Shown: positions 6,586-15,713 of the stretch, piece by piece
Position numbering within the stretch: position 1 is the first letter of the stretch
Layout: each line of letters opens with the position of its first letter
Assembly: GCA_904501865.1 (NCBI GenBank)
Contig: CAJGCF010000025.1
Coordinates: forward strand, 1 to 20,293
DNA from: an uncultured Clostridia bacterium
GTDB taxonomy: Bacteria > Bacillota > Clostridia > Oscillospirales > CAG-272
Direction of reading: 5' to 3'
DNA length: 20,293 nt
Position numbers and translations under genes: made by a program
The notes under the pieces: generated by a model
What the model saw: the letters and a program-made list of their open reading frames with translations, nothing else
The model's database searches: none
What the model was told of the DNA's origin: nothing

Positions 6586-7488
6586 TCAAACAAATTCGTG
6601 ATAAAGCGAGCCCTTGGAGATAACCTTGCTGTCTATCCCCTCTATATGAGAAAACATATCGAGTATCTCCATAGCTTTTCCGTAATGCTTATCTCCCGCG
6701 CTTATACCCGAGAGATATTTTCTGAGATAAGGAGCGAGGATATTTAACTCATACGCGTGGGTGGTATCGACCATCACGTCACACACGTGTAAATGTGGAA
6801 ATATATTTTCTTCTTCATTTTTGCGGACTCCGTCCCAAACCGAGAAGGTAAACTCAGGATCAGAGCCTCGGAAATTGGTATCCCTTACAAGTCTGCGACA
6901 AAGTCTTATGAGATTTGGTTCAAATGTTTTGCCCTCTACTGCAATAGAGCTCTGAGGGCACACGCACATTATCGCCCCTCCCATCTTCTCAATGACGGAA
7001 ATCACCTTGGGATAAAGCACCTGTATACCTTCAAGGAGGAAAACGTCGTCATCGTCTGCGACAAAGCTCTCCCGCTCTTTTCTCTCGCCCGTTTTGAAAT
7101 CAAATATGGGCTTGGTCGCGCTTCCCTTTGTGAAGAGCTCTGTGACGAATTTTTCAAAAAGCTCCGTATCAAGTGTATCGGGAGAATCAAAATCCACCTT
7201 TGAGATATCCAGACTATCAAGCTCTTGTCTTGAAAATACTTCCTTATAGAAGTCGTCGAGAGATATTATGTGCACTATCTTCTGACTGTCACCCAGATAG
7301 GATATGAGCTTTTTTGCCGCGGTGGTCTTACCTGAACAGGTGGGGCCCGTAAGCCCAATGACGCGCAGATTTCTTCCGTCCACAAGCTTTTTTACTCCAA
7401 ATGAAAGCTCTTCTTCAAATAGTTCATCACAATTTTTTACGAATTTCTCATTCGTTTTCAAAAATCCTTGCTTTATTCTGTTTTCCAA
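6586..7488 (-). CDS. Uridine-kinase-like P-loop kinase
   Basis: This is a 300-residue kinase of the uridine kinase/phosphoribulokinase family. An extra N-terminal segment of about 40 residues precedes the Walker A motif 'GPTCSGKT' (48-55). 'SLDDFYKE' (about 77-84) holds the catalytic acid, 'FLLEGIQVLYP' follows, and the lid region is 'RLCRRLVRDTNFRGSDPEFT'. The N- and C-terminal extensions make it longer than the usual 210-residue Udk, so uridine may not be the substrate. The TTG at 7486-7488 is chosen because AGGAGG ends seven bases before it; the GTG two codons earlier lies one base from that site. Pairing with the downstream nucleoside deaminase suggests nucleoside salvage, which is inference. 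Confidence 0.82.
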   Translation of the reverse strand: MENRIKQGFLKTNEKFVKNCDELFEEELSFGVKKLVDGRNLRVIGLTGPTCSGKTTAAKKLISYLGDSQKIVHIISLDDFYKEVFSRQELDSLDISKVDFDSPDTLDTELFEKFVTELFTKGSATKPIFDFKTGERKERESFVADDDDVFLLEGIQVLYPKVISVIEKMGGAIMCVCPQSSIAVEGKTFEPNLIRLCRRLVRDTNFRGSDPEFTFSVWDGVRKNEEENIFPHLHVCDVMVDTTHAYELNILAPYLRKYLSGISAGDKHYGKAMEILDMFSHIEGIDSKVISKGSLYHEFV

Positions 7489-7495
7489 ATCCACA

Positions 7496-7501
7496 CCTCC
7501 T
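7496..7501 (-). promoter_or_regulatory. Ribosome binding site that selects a TTG start for the kinase
   Basis: A full AGGAGG lies seven bases before TTG (7486-7488) and one base before an in-frame GTG (7492-7494). Spacing decides for TTG. Confidence 0.65.
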
Positions 7502-7539
7502 GAAATATCGGTCGGAAGCGTGCGAGTCTTATCAAAAGC

Positions 7540-9048
7540 TCATATTAGTCCCCTTCGGATATAAAAATCACGTGCCGCCTGTATCTTGGCCTCAGTCTTG
7601 TTATCCGAAAGATATTCGTACGGATACTTTTGATTAAAGAACCTTTCTATCGTACGCTTCTCGCCGTTTTGGGGAGAATAGTCCACAAATTTGGACACGG
7701 CACCCGCGCCGCACGCAAAAATGGAATGTATCTCCTCCATCATATATATGTTATAAAGTCCCTTGCTTCCATCAAGGGCAAAGCCTACGTTCTCGTAATT
7801 GCCGACGGTATTTTTCTGGCGGTACATATAGTACGGTCGGTATCCCTCGTGCTGAGCGGTTATCTGTGAATAATCAACGCATTTGCCTACATCTCCGCCT
7901 CTTACGGAATATATATGACTGCAATTTTTAAGAAGGTCGCTCGCCTTTTTTACGCTGAACGTATGTACAGTTATATTCTCGGGTCTGAGCGACACTATTT
8001 TATCAAAGGAATTGGCAAAGCTGGCGAATTTGTCCCCGGGCAGTCCCGCTATAACGTCGGTATTTATAGTCTTAATACCCGACGCACGAGCCATATCGTA
8101 TGCACGGAGAAAATCCTCTGCCGTGTGAGACCTTCCGATTATGCGAAGAACGTCGCCATTGAGCGTTTGCGGATTAACGCTGATACGGTTGACTCCGTGC
8201 TCCTTGGCTATCCTCATCTTCTCCGCATTTATAGTATCGGGTCTACCCGCCTCGAGAGTATATTCCTCAACGGCAGACACGTCAATGTTATTATCTACCA
8301 CCGACAGAAGCCAATCAAGCTGTCGCTCATCAAGGATAGTGGGTGTTCCGCCGCCGACGTATATTGTTTTAACTCTGAGCCCCAGCTCTTTTATAAGCTC
8401 AAAGGTTCTGTTTATCTCGTCTCCAAGCGCTATAAGATAATCAGGAATGGTCGAGAGGAGCTTTTTAGAAGTATATGACACGAACGAGCAATATGCGCAT
8501 CTCGTAGGACAGAAAGGTATGGATATATAGACGCTACACTCCTTACTGTCCGCTTTCTTGACAAGCTCTGCCTCGTTGAGTGCTACCTCGGTTGCAAGTG
8601 CCGCCTTTTTGGGTATGACGAAATAGTCGCTTGCCAGAGTCTTCTTTACTCTTGTCTTTGACATACCGCTCTCAAGCATCTCGGTCGCTACCTTAGAAGG
8701 TCTTACACCTACAAGCATACCCCACGACGGACGGTATCCTACCACCTCACCGCAGACTGAAAGCACCGCGTCTCCCACGGCAAGCTTTTTCAGTCTGTCA
8801 TAGGTGATATCCTCCCGGCGCTCGTATATCTTTTCACAACAAGCGTACTTCTTGTCAAGAGCAAGATCAGCATTGACCTTTACTCCGTTCTCGGTCTCCT
8901 CAAGCTGCAGAGAAAGCTCGGGCACGGCTTGGTCGGGCGCTATATCACCCTCGGTTTCGTGCTCGGAAAATCTTTCCCCTGGGAAAAATATCATACAAAG
9001 TGTCTGCACGTAATATTGATTTATATTTCCGCTCACCTTAAGTTTCAT
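7540..9048 (-). CDS. hemZ: HemZ-type radical SAM enzyme (coproporphyrinogen dehydrogenase-like)
   Basis: This 502-residue radical SAM protein matches HemZ, annotated as oxygen-independent coproporphyrinogen III oxidase. An N-terminal region of about 170 residues particular to HemZ precedes the cluster motif CxxxCxxC at C180, C184 and C187 ('IPFCPTRCAYCSF'). The SAM-binding 'GGGTPT' is at 232-237. The residue two after the last cysteine is Phe, as in HemW and HemZ, not the fourth Cys of true HemN. Its catalytic role in strict anaerobes is therefore uncertain, and a haem-chaperone or other function is possible. The ATG has AAGGA about nine bases upstream. It lies 37 nt after dtd, and no other haem gene is present. 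The relA-dtd-hemZ order is common in clostridia. Confidence 0.9.
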   Translation of the reverse strand: MKLKVSGNINQYYVQTLCMIFFPGERFSEHETEGDIAPDQAVPELSLQLEETENGVKVNADLALDKKYACCEKIYERREDITYDRLKKLAVGDAVLSVCGEVVGYRPSWGMLVGVRPSKVATEMLESGMSKTRVKKTLASDYFVIPKKAALATEVALNEAELVKKADSKECSVYISIPFCPTRCAYCSFVSYTSKKLLSTIPDYLIALGDEINRTFELIKELGLRVKTIYVGGGTPTILDERQLDWLLSVVDNNIDVSAVEEYTLEAGRPDTINAEKMRIAKEHGVNRISVNPQTLNGDVLRIIGRSHTAEDFLRAYDMARASGIKTINTDVIAGLPGDKFASFANSFDKIVSLRPENITVHTFSVKKASDLLKNCSHIYSVRGGDVGKCVDYSQITAQHEGYRPYYMYRQKNTVGNYENVGFALDGSKGLYNIYMMEEIHSIFACGAGAVSKFVDYSPQNGEKRTIERFFNQKYPYEYLSDNKTEAKIQAARDFYIRRGLI

Positions 9049-9085
9049 TAATTTTGATCCTTACTTTCTTTTGTAATAAAGTATC

Positions 9086-9547
9086 TTACGCTTTTTTCTT
9101 TTTTAGGACCTCGCTGTCCATAACTATTGTAACCGGGCCGTCGTTGATGAGCTCTACCTCCATATTAGCGCCGAAAACTCCCATTCCAACGTGTTTCAAT
9201 TGTGCGGATATAAGCTGCGCAAAATATTCGTAGAGTCGGTTAGCTTCATCCGGGGAGGCTGACTCAAGAAAATCAGGTCTGTTTCCGTGTCTATAATTTG
9301 CCATTAGCGTGAACTGAGATACGACAAGCGCCTCTCCGTCTATATCCTTCACGGACAGATTCATCTTATCATTTTCATCACAGAATATTCTAAGCTTACA
9401 TATCTTCTCGGCGAGGATCCTTGCGTCTTCCTCGCTATCCCCCGTGGCAACGCCCAGAAGGATCATAAGTCCTTCACCGCAACTGCCCACTATATTTCCT
9501 TCCACCTTGACACTCGCACGCGTCACTCGTTGCAATACAGCCTTCAT
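9086..9547 (-). CDS. dtd: D-aminoacyl-tRNA deacylase
   Basis: Dtd removes D-amino acids (and glycine) wrongly attached to tRNA. All 153 residues are present, from the typical 'MKAVLQRVTRASVKV' start. Both active-site elements are seen: 'SQFTL' (77-81) and the cis-proline loop 'NDGPVT' (135-140), preceded by 'GVFGANMEVEL'. The ATG at 9547 has GAAGGAG about seven bases upstream. It begins 15 nt after relA, the conserved rel-dtd pair of Firmicutes. The short lysine-rich C-terminus is unremarkable. Confidence 0.96.
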   Translation of the reverse strand: MKAVLQRVTRASVKVEGNIVGSCGEGLMILLGVATGDSEEDARILAEKICKLRIFCDENDKMNLSVKDIDGEALVVSQFTLMANYRHGNRPDFLESASPDEANRLYEYFAQLISAQLKHVGMGVFGANMEVELINDGPVTIVMDSEVLKKKKA

Positions 9548-9562
9548 TTTTCGGCTCCTTCG

Positions 9563-11800
9563 TTATGAAAATCCTCTCGCAACGCTCTCTACACCGTCAA
9601 GCGAACGAAGCCTTGCGACTATTGAATTGTAATGCTCTATATTCTTACAGCTTATCTTCAGACTTATGATACATCTGCCATTATTGCGCTTTTGAGAGTT
9701 GACGTGAAGGATAGCCACCTTCATATCGGCAAGTGCCACGGCTATATCGGCAAGCATACCCACTCTATCCTCGGTAAACAGCTGCAAAAGAGCCTCGTAA
9801 ACGTCCCTCGAACCCTCTTGTCCATCGAGAGCTTCCCAGTGGGCCTCCACCCACCTGTCCTTGTTCTGCTCGTTTTTCATGCCCTCAACTACATTGGGGC
9901 AGTCTTTTTTATGGATAGATATTCCATAACCCTTTGTGATAAAGCCAACAAGCTCATCTCCGGGCAGAGGGTTGCAGCATTTGGCAAATTTGACCTGACA
10001 GCCTCTCTCTCCGTCCACAACGATACCGCTGTTAGACTTGAGATGTCTGGGCTTTGTGACCTTTGCTACTATATCCTGCTCTGTCACCTGGACAGGCTCA
10101 GCCTGCATTTCCGCTATCTTGTTGAGCTCTTCCTTGAGCTTTGCGGAAAATTTGTTCACGGATATTCCGCCGTAGCCTATGGTATTATAAAGGTCATCTG
10201 TGCTGGCAAATCCTGTCCTCTGGGCAATACGCGCGATAATATCCGCCTTTTCCTGCTCGCTTATCTTGACATTGTATTTCTTTATCTCTCCGTCGACCAT
10301 GGCACGTCCGAGAGAGATGTTTTCTCCTCTGCTCTCTTTCTTGAACCACTGTCTTATCTTTGCCTTAGATTCACTGGTCTTTACGATATTGAGCCAATCT
10401 CGGCTCGGACCCTTGGAGTTTGACGAGGTGAGTATCTCTACTATCTCTCCGTTTTGTACCACTCTATCTATAGGCACTATCATTCCGTTTATCTTTGCGC
10501 CTATCATCTTGTTTCCGACCGCCGAGTGTATGGCGTACGCAAAGTCAATTACAGTTGAATCCAAAGGAAGCGCGATAACGTCTCCCTTGGGTGTGAACAC
10601 GAACACCTCGTCGTGAAAAATGTCGGTTTTGAGCGCGTTCATAAACTCATCGGGGTCACGGGCCTCGCCCTCGGTCTCTATGAGCCTCGAGATCCACTCA
10701 AGCTTTTTATCCATATCCTCTTTGGAGGATGCTCCCGACTTATATTTCCAATGCGCCGCAATACCGTATTCCGCAATATGATGCATCTCACGGGTCCTTA
10801 TCTGAACCTCAAAAGGAATACCGTCACGTCCTATTACCGTGGTATGAAGCGAGCGATACATATTGGGCTTTGGCGTTGAAATATAGTCCTTAAATCTGCC
10901 GGGAATAGAGTTGAACATCTCGTGGATAAGTCCGAGAGTCGCATAACACTCAAGCTCCGTCTCAACAATTACTCTTATGGCGTAGAAGTCGTATATCTCG
11001 TCAAAGCTCTTGTTTTGATTAAACATCTTTTTATAGATGCTATATACTGTTTTAATTCTTCCCTCAAGCGTAAAGTTTATATTGTTCTCCCTGAGCTTGC
11101 TTGAAATGACAGAACGCACATTTTCGATAACGTTCAGGCTTTGGCCGTACTTTTCCTCAATAGCGCCTCTGACCTCCTCGTATCCTATCGGGTCAAGGTA
11201 CTGGATGCCGAGATTCTCAAGCTCCTGCTTTATCTTTTGCATACCGAGTCTGTGCGCCAAGGGAGCGTACACCTGCATAGTCTCAAGCGCCGTCAGTCGT
11301 CTCTTATGCTCAGGCTTTGCACCCAGCGTACGCATATTGTGAAGTCGGTCGCAAAGCTTGATAAAGATAACTCTGACGTCCTTTGACATAGCCAAAAGCA
11401 TCTTGCGGAGGTTCTCTATGTGTTGCTCCTCCTTGTCCTCTATCTGCAAGGACACTATCTTGGTAAGTCCGTCTACAAGAAGCTCTACCTCATCTCCAAA
11501 GACCTTTTTTATCTCGGCGATATTTATCTTATCGGGACAGTCCTCGACCGTATCGTGCAGCAATGCCGCACAAATAGAATCGGTGTCAAGCTCAAGTCCC
11601 GCGACTATCTCGGCAACTGCCAGAGGATGAGATATATAGGGCTCTCCGCTCTGTCTGAACTGACCTTGATGAAGCGCGTTTGCATATTCGTACGCCCTTT
11701 GTATCTTCTCAAGGTCATATCTTTTTCCGGTAACTCTTAGAATGTCAAAAAGTCGGTTGGCATTGAACTCTGTGTTGTTGTTCAAAGTGTTGGGTTCCAT
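9563..11800 (-). CDS. relA: Bifunctional (p)ppGpp synthetase/hydrolase, RelA/SpoT family
   Basis: This long Rel protein of 745 residues makes and degrades the stringent-response alarmone (p)ppGpp. Domains in order are: the HD hydrolase with H58, H82 and D83 ('LLHDTVEDC'), so hydrolysis is expected to be active; the synthetase with 'RIKTVYSIYKKM', 'FYAIRVIV' and 'DYISTPKPNMYRSLHTTV'; TGS from 'VFVFTPKGDVIALP'; a CC motif ('FAKCCNPLPGD') of the zinc-finger region; and a C-terminal ACT domain. The start is the ATG at 11798-11800, with GGAG six bases upstream; the longer frame to 11842 has no site. Unlike Bacillus subtilis, no apt gene lies between recJ and this gene. The 45-nt gap holds a GC hairpin. 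Confidence 0.95.
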   Translation of the reverse strand: MEPNTLNNNTEFNANRLFDILRVTGKRYDLEKIQRAYEYANALHQGQFRQSGEPYISHPLAVAEIVAGLELDTDSICAALLHDTVEDCPDKINIAEIKKVFGDEVELLVDGLTKIVSLQIEDKEEQHIENLRKMLLAMSKDVRVIFIKLCDRLHNMRTLGAKPEHKRRLTALETMQVYAPLAHRLGMQKIKQELENLGIQYLDPIGYEEVRGAIEEKYGQSLNVIENVRSVISSKLRENNINFTLEGRIKTVYSIYKKMFNQNKSFDEIYDFYAIRVIVETELECYATLGLIHEMFNSIPGRFKDYISTPKPNMYRSLHTTVIGRDGIPFEVQIRTREMHHIAEYGIAAHWKYKSGASSKEDMDKKLEWISRLIETEGEARDPDEFMNALKTDIFHDEVFVFTPKGDVIALPLDSTVIDFAYAIHSAVGNKMIGAKINGMIVPIDRVVQNGEIVEILTSSNSKGPSRDWLNIVKTSESKAKIRQWFKKESRGENISLGRAMVDGEIKKYNVKISEQEKADIIARIAQRTGFASTDDLYNTIGYGGISVNKFSAKLKEELNKIAEMQAEPVQVTEQDIVAKVTKPRHLKSNSGIVVDGERGCQVKFAKCCNPLPGDELVGFITKGYGISIHKKDCPNVVEGMKNEQNKDRWVEAHWEALDGQEGSRDVYEALLQLFTEDRVGMLADIAVALADMKVAILHVNSQKRNNGRCIISLKISCKNIEHYNSIVARLRSLDGVESVARGFS

Positions 11801-11816
11801 AAAAATCTCCGTGTTG

Positions 11817-11830
11817 CCGCCGAGGCGGCG
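11817..11830 (-). repeat. Short GC-rich intercistronic hairpin before relA
   Basis: GCCGC (11817-11821) and GCGGC (11826-11830) form a 5-bp stem around CGAG, between the recJ stop codon and the relA ribosome binding site. No U tract follows. It has the same stem arms and relative place as the hairpin before mazG. Confidence 0.4.
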
Positions 11831-11845
11831 CAATTTAGTCAAGTC

Positions 11846-14044
11846 TTAAGCCGTCACGCACTGTGCGATAAGCTTTTTGTAAGTTTGAGAGAGCTCTATA
11901 TTTGTCTTGGCGGCATTTTGACACACCTCAACACAAAAATATTCCTCTCCGCTATTCTCAACGTCACATACGTTTATTTCTTTGAGTATTGACGTAATAA
12001 ATCTGAGCTTTACACCGCTTATGTCCCGTCCAAGCTGTTCGCCTATCAAGGCGTGAAGCATTCTGTAAGTAAATACGGTGTGTCCGCACATGTTCTCGTA
12101 TCTGAAAAATTTGTAAACGTCGGCAATATCGGCTCTGGTCGGAATAACGTCCTCAACAGAGCTTATTGCGGCTCCGCTTATTATCTCTTTATATCTCGAA
12201 AGCTCCTTTTCATAAAGCTGCTCCAGAGCTGTCGAAAGCTTTATATCCTGAACTACAAGTTGGAGACTTATCTGTCCCTTAAATTCGTTTGCACTCAGCT
12301 GACAGAGCAGGTCGAGCCTCTCACCTACGTAATAATCGAGATTGGCGGCAGACATTCCAAAGCACACCGCCTGATAGCTTTCCTCTCCCGATGAGAGCAA
12401 AAGCTTTGAATGCTTGCCAGCACCCATTGAGATTATCTTATCAAGTCTCATATCTCTTACGATAAATGAGGGCGTCTGATTGGCAACGCCGAAGGGCTCG
12501 AGCATACTTATCTCCTCCGCGAGAGACAAGCTCAGCTCATCAGCCCATATTTCACAATCTGCCTCGTATCCCACGCAAAAGTCATCTGGGTTAAGATGCT
12601 CTCTTGCGTAGTCGTTTATTCTCTTTTTGAACTCGTCTATGTTACATCTCATTACAGACAGGCCTGCGGCGAGCTCGTGTCCTCCGTAACGGACAAGCAA
12701 ATCCTTACAATGACTGAGAGCATCAACAAGATTCATTCCTTTGACGCTTCTTCCGGAGCCCTTGCCTACATCATCAAAGCTGCTGTATCCTCTTGTCGCG
12801 CCGTCAAAGGATATAAGTATTGACGGCAACCCATACTTTTCCGTAATCCTTGACGAAACTATACCTATAATGCCCTGCTGCCAGGAATCGTCATCAAGTA
12901 TTATTACCCTGTCATTCTCAAAATCGTGTTTTTCCTCTATGGTTTTGTACGCCTTTTCGGCTATGCTGTTTTCCTCCCTCTGACGTTGAAGATTCATCTC
13001 ACAGAGCTCCTCTGCCATAACAGCCGCTCTCTCAAAGTCCTCCTCAAGCAAAAGCGCGACGGCTTTTTCCGCAGAGCTTATTCTGCCCGCGGCATTTATT
13101 CTCGGCGCTATCGTAAAGCTTATAAATCCTGAATTTATCTTTCTTTTTTTGGGGGGATATTTTTCGCCTACCGCGGGACGTGTATTGCCCGCGAGACTCG
13201 CCTCTATCAGAGCCTCAAGACCGCAACGTGGACTGTCATCTATGACCGCAAGTCCGCGCTTGACGATTATTCTGTTCTCATCCACAAGAGGCATAACGTC
13301 GGCCACCGTACCTATGGCGACTAAGTCTATGTAGCTTCTACACACGTTTTCTATACATTCAAGTCGATCGATATCCCGTCTGCGATATATCTCATACGCG
13401 CAGGCAAGCTTGAATATTACTCCAACGCCCGCAAGATCCTTGAAGGGATAAGGGCAGTCGGGGCGGTGAGGATTTACTACGGCACACGCCTGCGGCAGCT
13501 CGCCGCTACATTCGTGATGATCCGTAATAACCATATCCATACCAAGACTTTTGGCATATTCCGTCTCGTTATTGGCCGTGATTCCCGTATCAACGGTTAT
13601 TATAAGCTGTGTTCCGGATGTCTTAAGATTATCTATTGCCATATTGGACAATCCGTAGCCCTCTTTGCTTCTCGAGGGAATATAATAATCTATATCCGCG
13701 CCGAGTGCTTTTAAGTAGAGATATATGAGAGACACCGAGGTAACTCCGTCCACGTCATAATCTCCGTAAACAGTTATTTTTTCGTTGTTGTCAAGAGCGT
13801 GCGCAATCCTCTGTACCGCCTTATCCATATCCTTAAGATCATAAGGATCATAGAGCATACCTACAGACGCACCAAGAAATATCTCGGCTTCCGCGGCGGT
13901 ATGGTGCCCTCTGTTATATATCAATCTTGCCGTGACCTCGGACACTCCGAGGGTATCGGCAATACCATTTATCTCTGAATCTGTTTCGCTGTTTCCCGGC
14001 GTATACCTCAACGACCAGACCTTTTTCTTATCATTCAAATTCAT
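11846..14044 (-). CDS. recJ: Single-stranded-DNA-specific exonuclease RecJ
   Basis: RecJ is a 5'-3' single-strand DNA exonuclease of the DHH family used in recombination repair and mismatch repair. The 732 residues contain motif I 'YGDYDVDG' (D95, D97, D99), 'VDTGI' (D152), the DHH motif 'TDHHE' (175-177), 'NPHRPDCPYPFKDLAGVG', 'IAPRINAAGRI' and the DHHA1 'GGHELAAG'. An OB-like and a RecJ C-terminal region follow, giving the longer form usual in Firmicutes. The start is the ATG at 14042-14044, with GGAG five bases upstream; a TTG eleven codons earlier lacks a site. It sits 40 nt after the oxidoreductase gene and 45 nt before relA. Confidence 0.95.
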   Translation of the reverse strand: MNLNDKKKVWSLRYTPGNSETDSEINGIADTLGVSEVTARLIYNRGHHTAAEAEIFLGASVGMLYDPYDLKDMDKAVQRIAHALDNNEKITVYGDYDVDGVTSVSLIYLYLKALGADIDYYIPSRSKEGYGLSNMAIDNLKTSGTQLIITVDTGITANNETEYAKSLGMDMVITDHHECSGELPQACAVVNPHRPDCPYPFKDLAGVGVIFKLACAYEIYRRRDIDRLECIENVCRSYIDLVAIGTVADVMPLVDENRIIVKRGLAVIDDSPRCGLEALIEASLAGNTRPAVGEKYPPKKRKINSGFISFTIAPRINAAGRISSAEKAVALLLEEDFERAAVMAEELCEMNLQRQREENSIAEKAYKTIEEKHDFENDRVIILDDDSWQQGIIGIVSSRITEKYGLPSILISFDGATRGYSSFDDVGKGSGRSVKGMNLVDALSHCKDLLVRYGGHELAAGLSVMRCNIDEFKKRINDYAREHLNPDDFCVGYEADCEIWADELSLSLAEEISMLEPFGVANQTPSFIVRDMRLDKIISMGAGKHSKLLLSSGEESYQAVCFGMSAANLDYYVGERLDLLCQLSANEFKGQISLQLVVQDIKLSTALEQLYEKELSRYKEIISGAAISSVEDVIPTRADIADVYKFFRYENMCGHTVFTYRMLHALIGEQLGRDISGVKLRFITSILKEINVCDVENSGEEYFCVEVCQNAAKTNIELSQTYKKLIAQCVTA

Positions 14045-14084
14045 TATTTCTCCATTTTTTAGACCGCACAAGTTCAAGACAAGC

Positions 14085-15707
14085 TTAACCTATGGGTCTG
14101 TATTTTGCCGCTATCGCAAGGGCCACCTTTATTCCGTCTACCGCGGCACTGGTTATGCCTCCCGCGTATCCGGCTCCCTCTCCGCAGGGATAGATATTCC
14201 CTTTGCCGATAGCTCTCATATCCTCTCCGCGCAGTATTCGGAGCGGTGCCGAGGTTCTTGTCTCCGCACCTGAAAGCAGAGCCGTGTCACTCGCAAATCC
14301 GCGTATCTTTTTGTCAAAGGATGCAAGCCCATAACGCAAAGATTCAGTCACAAATGGCGGCAGCACGTTATCCATAGACGCCACCTTGAAATTATTGCCC
14401 CCCATGTACGTAGGCATAACGTCACGTGGCTCACTTACTGCTATTTTTTTCATAAAATCTCCAACGGTCTGGACGGGGACACTGTATTCTCCTCCGCCTG
14501 CCGCAAAGGCAGACCTCTCTATCCTGCGTTGAAAATCAATAGCTCCAAGGACGAGGCTTCCGTTGATGCTTTCATAGTCATCTACTCGCACAGACACAGC
14601 CACCGCAGAGTTGGAATTCTCACCGTCTCTGGCGTAGCTGCTCATACCGTTTACAACTACTCCGCCCTCCTCGGATGCCGCCGCAACCACCTCGCCACCG
14701 GGACACATACAGAACGTATATACTCCTCTCTGCCCTTTTGTATCGGACAACGTGTATTCAGCCGCTCCAAGCGCTTTATTTCCTGCATATTTGCCGTATA
14801 GAGCCTCCTCTATACGAGCTCTTTTATGCTCAATACGGACTCCCACGGAAATGGGCTTGGGTACTATGTTAAAGTTGTTTTCTATGAGCATACCGTATGT
14901 GTCTCTGGCGCTATGTCCGAGAGCCAACACCACACAGCTGCAATCAAACGAGCCGCGCGTGGTATGCGCGACAACACCGTTGCTGGTCTCTTGAAGTCCC
15001 GTCAACTTACAACGGTATATGACCTCTCCTCCAAGGTCTTTGATATGATTCAATATATTGTCGACCACGCCTCTGAGCACATCGGTACCTATATGAGGCT
15101 TTGCCTTGACGGTAATGTCCTCAGGCGCGCCAAATCTTCTGAAAGTCTCAAGGACGTAAGCGCATTTGGGATCGTTTATACGGGTGAGCAGCTTGCCGTC
15201 AGAAAACGTACCCGCTCCACCCGCGCCAAATTGGATATTGGAATCTGTATCAAGCACATGACTTTTATAAAACTTCGACACGGCCCTCACTCTATCGCCT
15301 ATACAATCTCCGCGGTCAATAATTATGGGCGCGTATCCGTTTTCGGCGAGAATAAGCGCGCAAAACATTCCCGCAGGGCCCATTCCGACCACAAGCGGAC
15401 GCGCGTTCATCTTTTCCTGGCCAAAGCTTATCTCGAATTTGCCCGTTTCAAGAACACGAGCGCCCATTCTCTGAAAGATATCCTTATGAGAATCAGTGTC
15501 AGATACAGGTCTGACGCTAACAGAATATACAAGCTTCACCTCGTTTTTATGTCTGGCATCGACGGACTTTTTGTATATATCCAGCCTATACGAAGCAGGG
15601 TCAAGTCCCTTGGCGGAAAGTTTCTTCTCTACCTCGCCGAGAGCAAGCTTTTCCGAAACTGACGGGGAGAGTGATATTCCATCAAAAATGTATATATGCT
15701 GTTTCAT
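14085..15707 (-). CDS. FAD-dependent oxidoreductase of the COG2509 (NAD(FAD)-utilizing dehydrogenase) family
   Basis: This is a flavoprotein of about 540 residues with no assigned reaction, widespread in Firmicutes. About 100 N-terminal residues form a small alpha/beta domain. The Rossmann motif 'VVGMGPAGMF' follows (GxGxxG at 108-113, ribose-binding acid near D131), then 'GAGGAGTFSDGKLLTR', a family hallmark. A C-terminal 'PCGEGAGYAGGITSAAVDG' closes the FAD site. The ATG at 15705-15707 is taken as the start; a TTG at 15711-15713 overlaps the cdaR stop codon by sharing bases and cannot be excluded, since neither has an ideal ribosome binding site. It occupies the place after cdaA-cdaR that glmM usually holds. 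Confidence 0.85.
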   Translation of the reverse strand: MKQHIYIFDGISLSPSVSEKLALGEVEKKLSAKGLDPASYRLDIYKKSVDARHKNEVKLVYSVSVRPVSDTDSHKDIFQRMGARVLETGKFEISFGQEKMNARPLVVGMGPAGMFCALILAENGYAPIIIDRGDCIGDRVRAVSKFYKSHVLDTDSNIQFGAGGAGTFSDGKLLTRINDPKCAYVLETFRRFGAPEDITVKAKPHIGTDVLRGVVDNILNHIKDLGGEVIYRCKLTGLQETSNGVVAHTTRGSFDCSCVVLALGHSARDTYGMLIENNFNIVPKPISVGVRIEHKRARIEEALYGKYAGNKALGAAEYTLSDTKGQRGVYTFCMCPGGEVVAAASEEGGVVVNGMSSYARDGENSNSAVAVSVRVDDYESINGSLVLGAIDFQRRIERSAFAAGGGEYSVPVQTVGDFMKKIAVSEPRDVMPTYMGGNNFKVASMDNVLPPFVTESLRYGLASFDKKIRGFASDTALLSGAETRTSAPLRILRGEDMRAIGKGNIYPCGEGAGYAGGITSAAVDGIKVALAIAAKYRPIG

Positions 15708-15713
15708 ATACAA

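Noticed and set aside
9632..10423. Plus-strand open frame of 263 codons
   Set aside because: It is antisense to relA, whose domains are continuous in the other strand; the translation is hydrophobic and Cys/Leu/Tyr-rich, as expected of a shadow frame.
14826..15662. Long plus-strand open frame of 278 codons
   Set aside because: It lies wholly antisense to the well-supported FAD oxidoreductase, its translation shows no family motif, and no ribosome binding site was seen.
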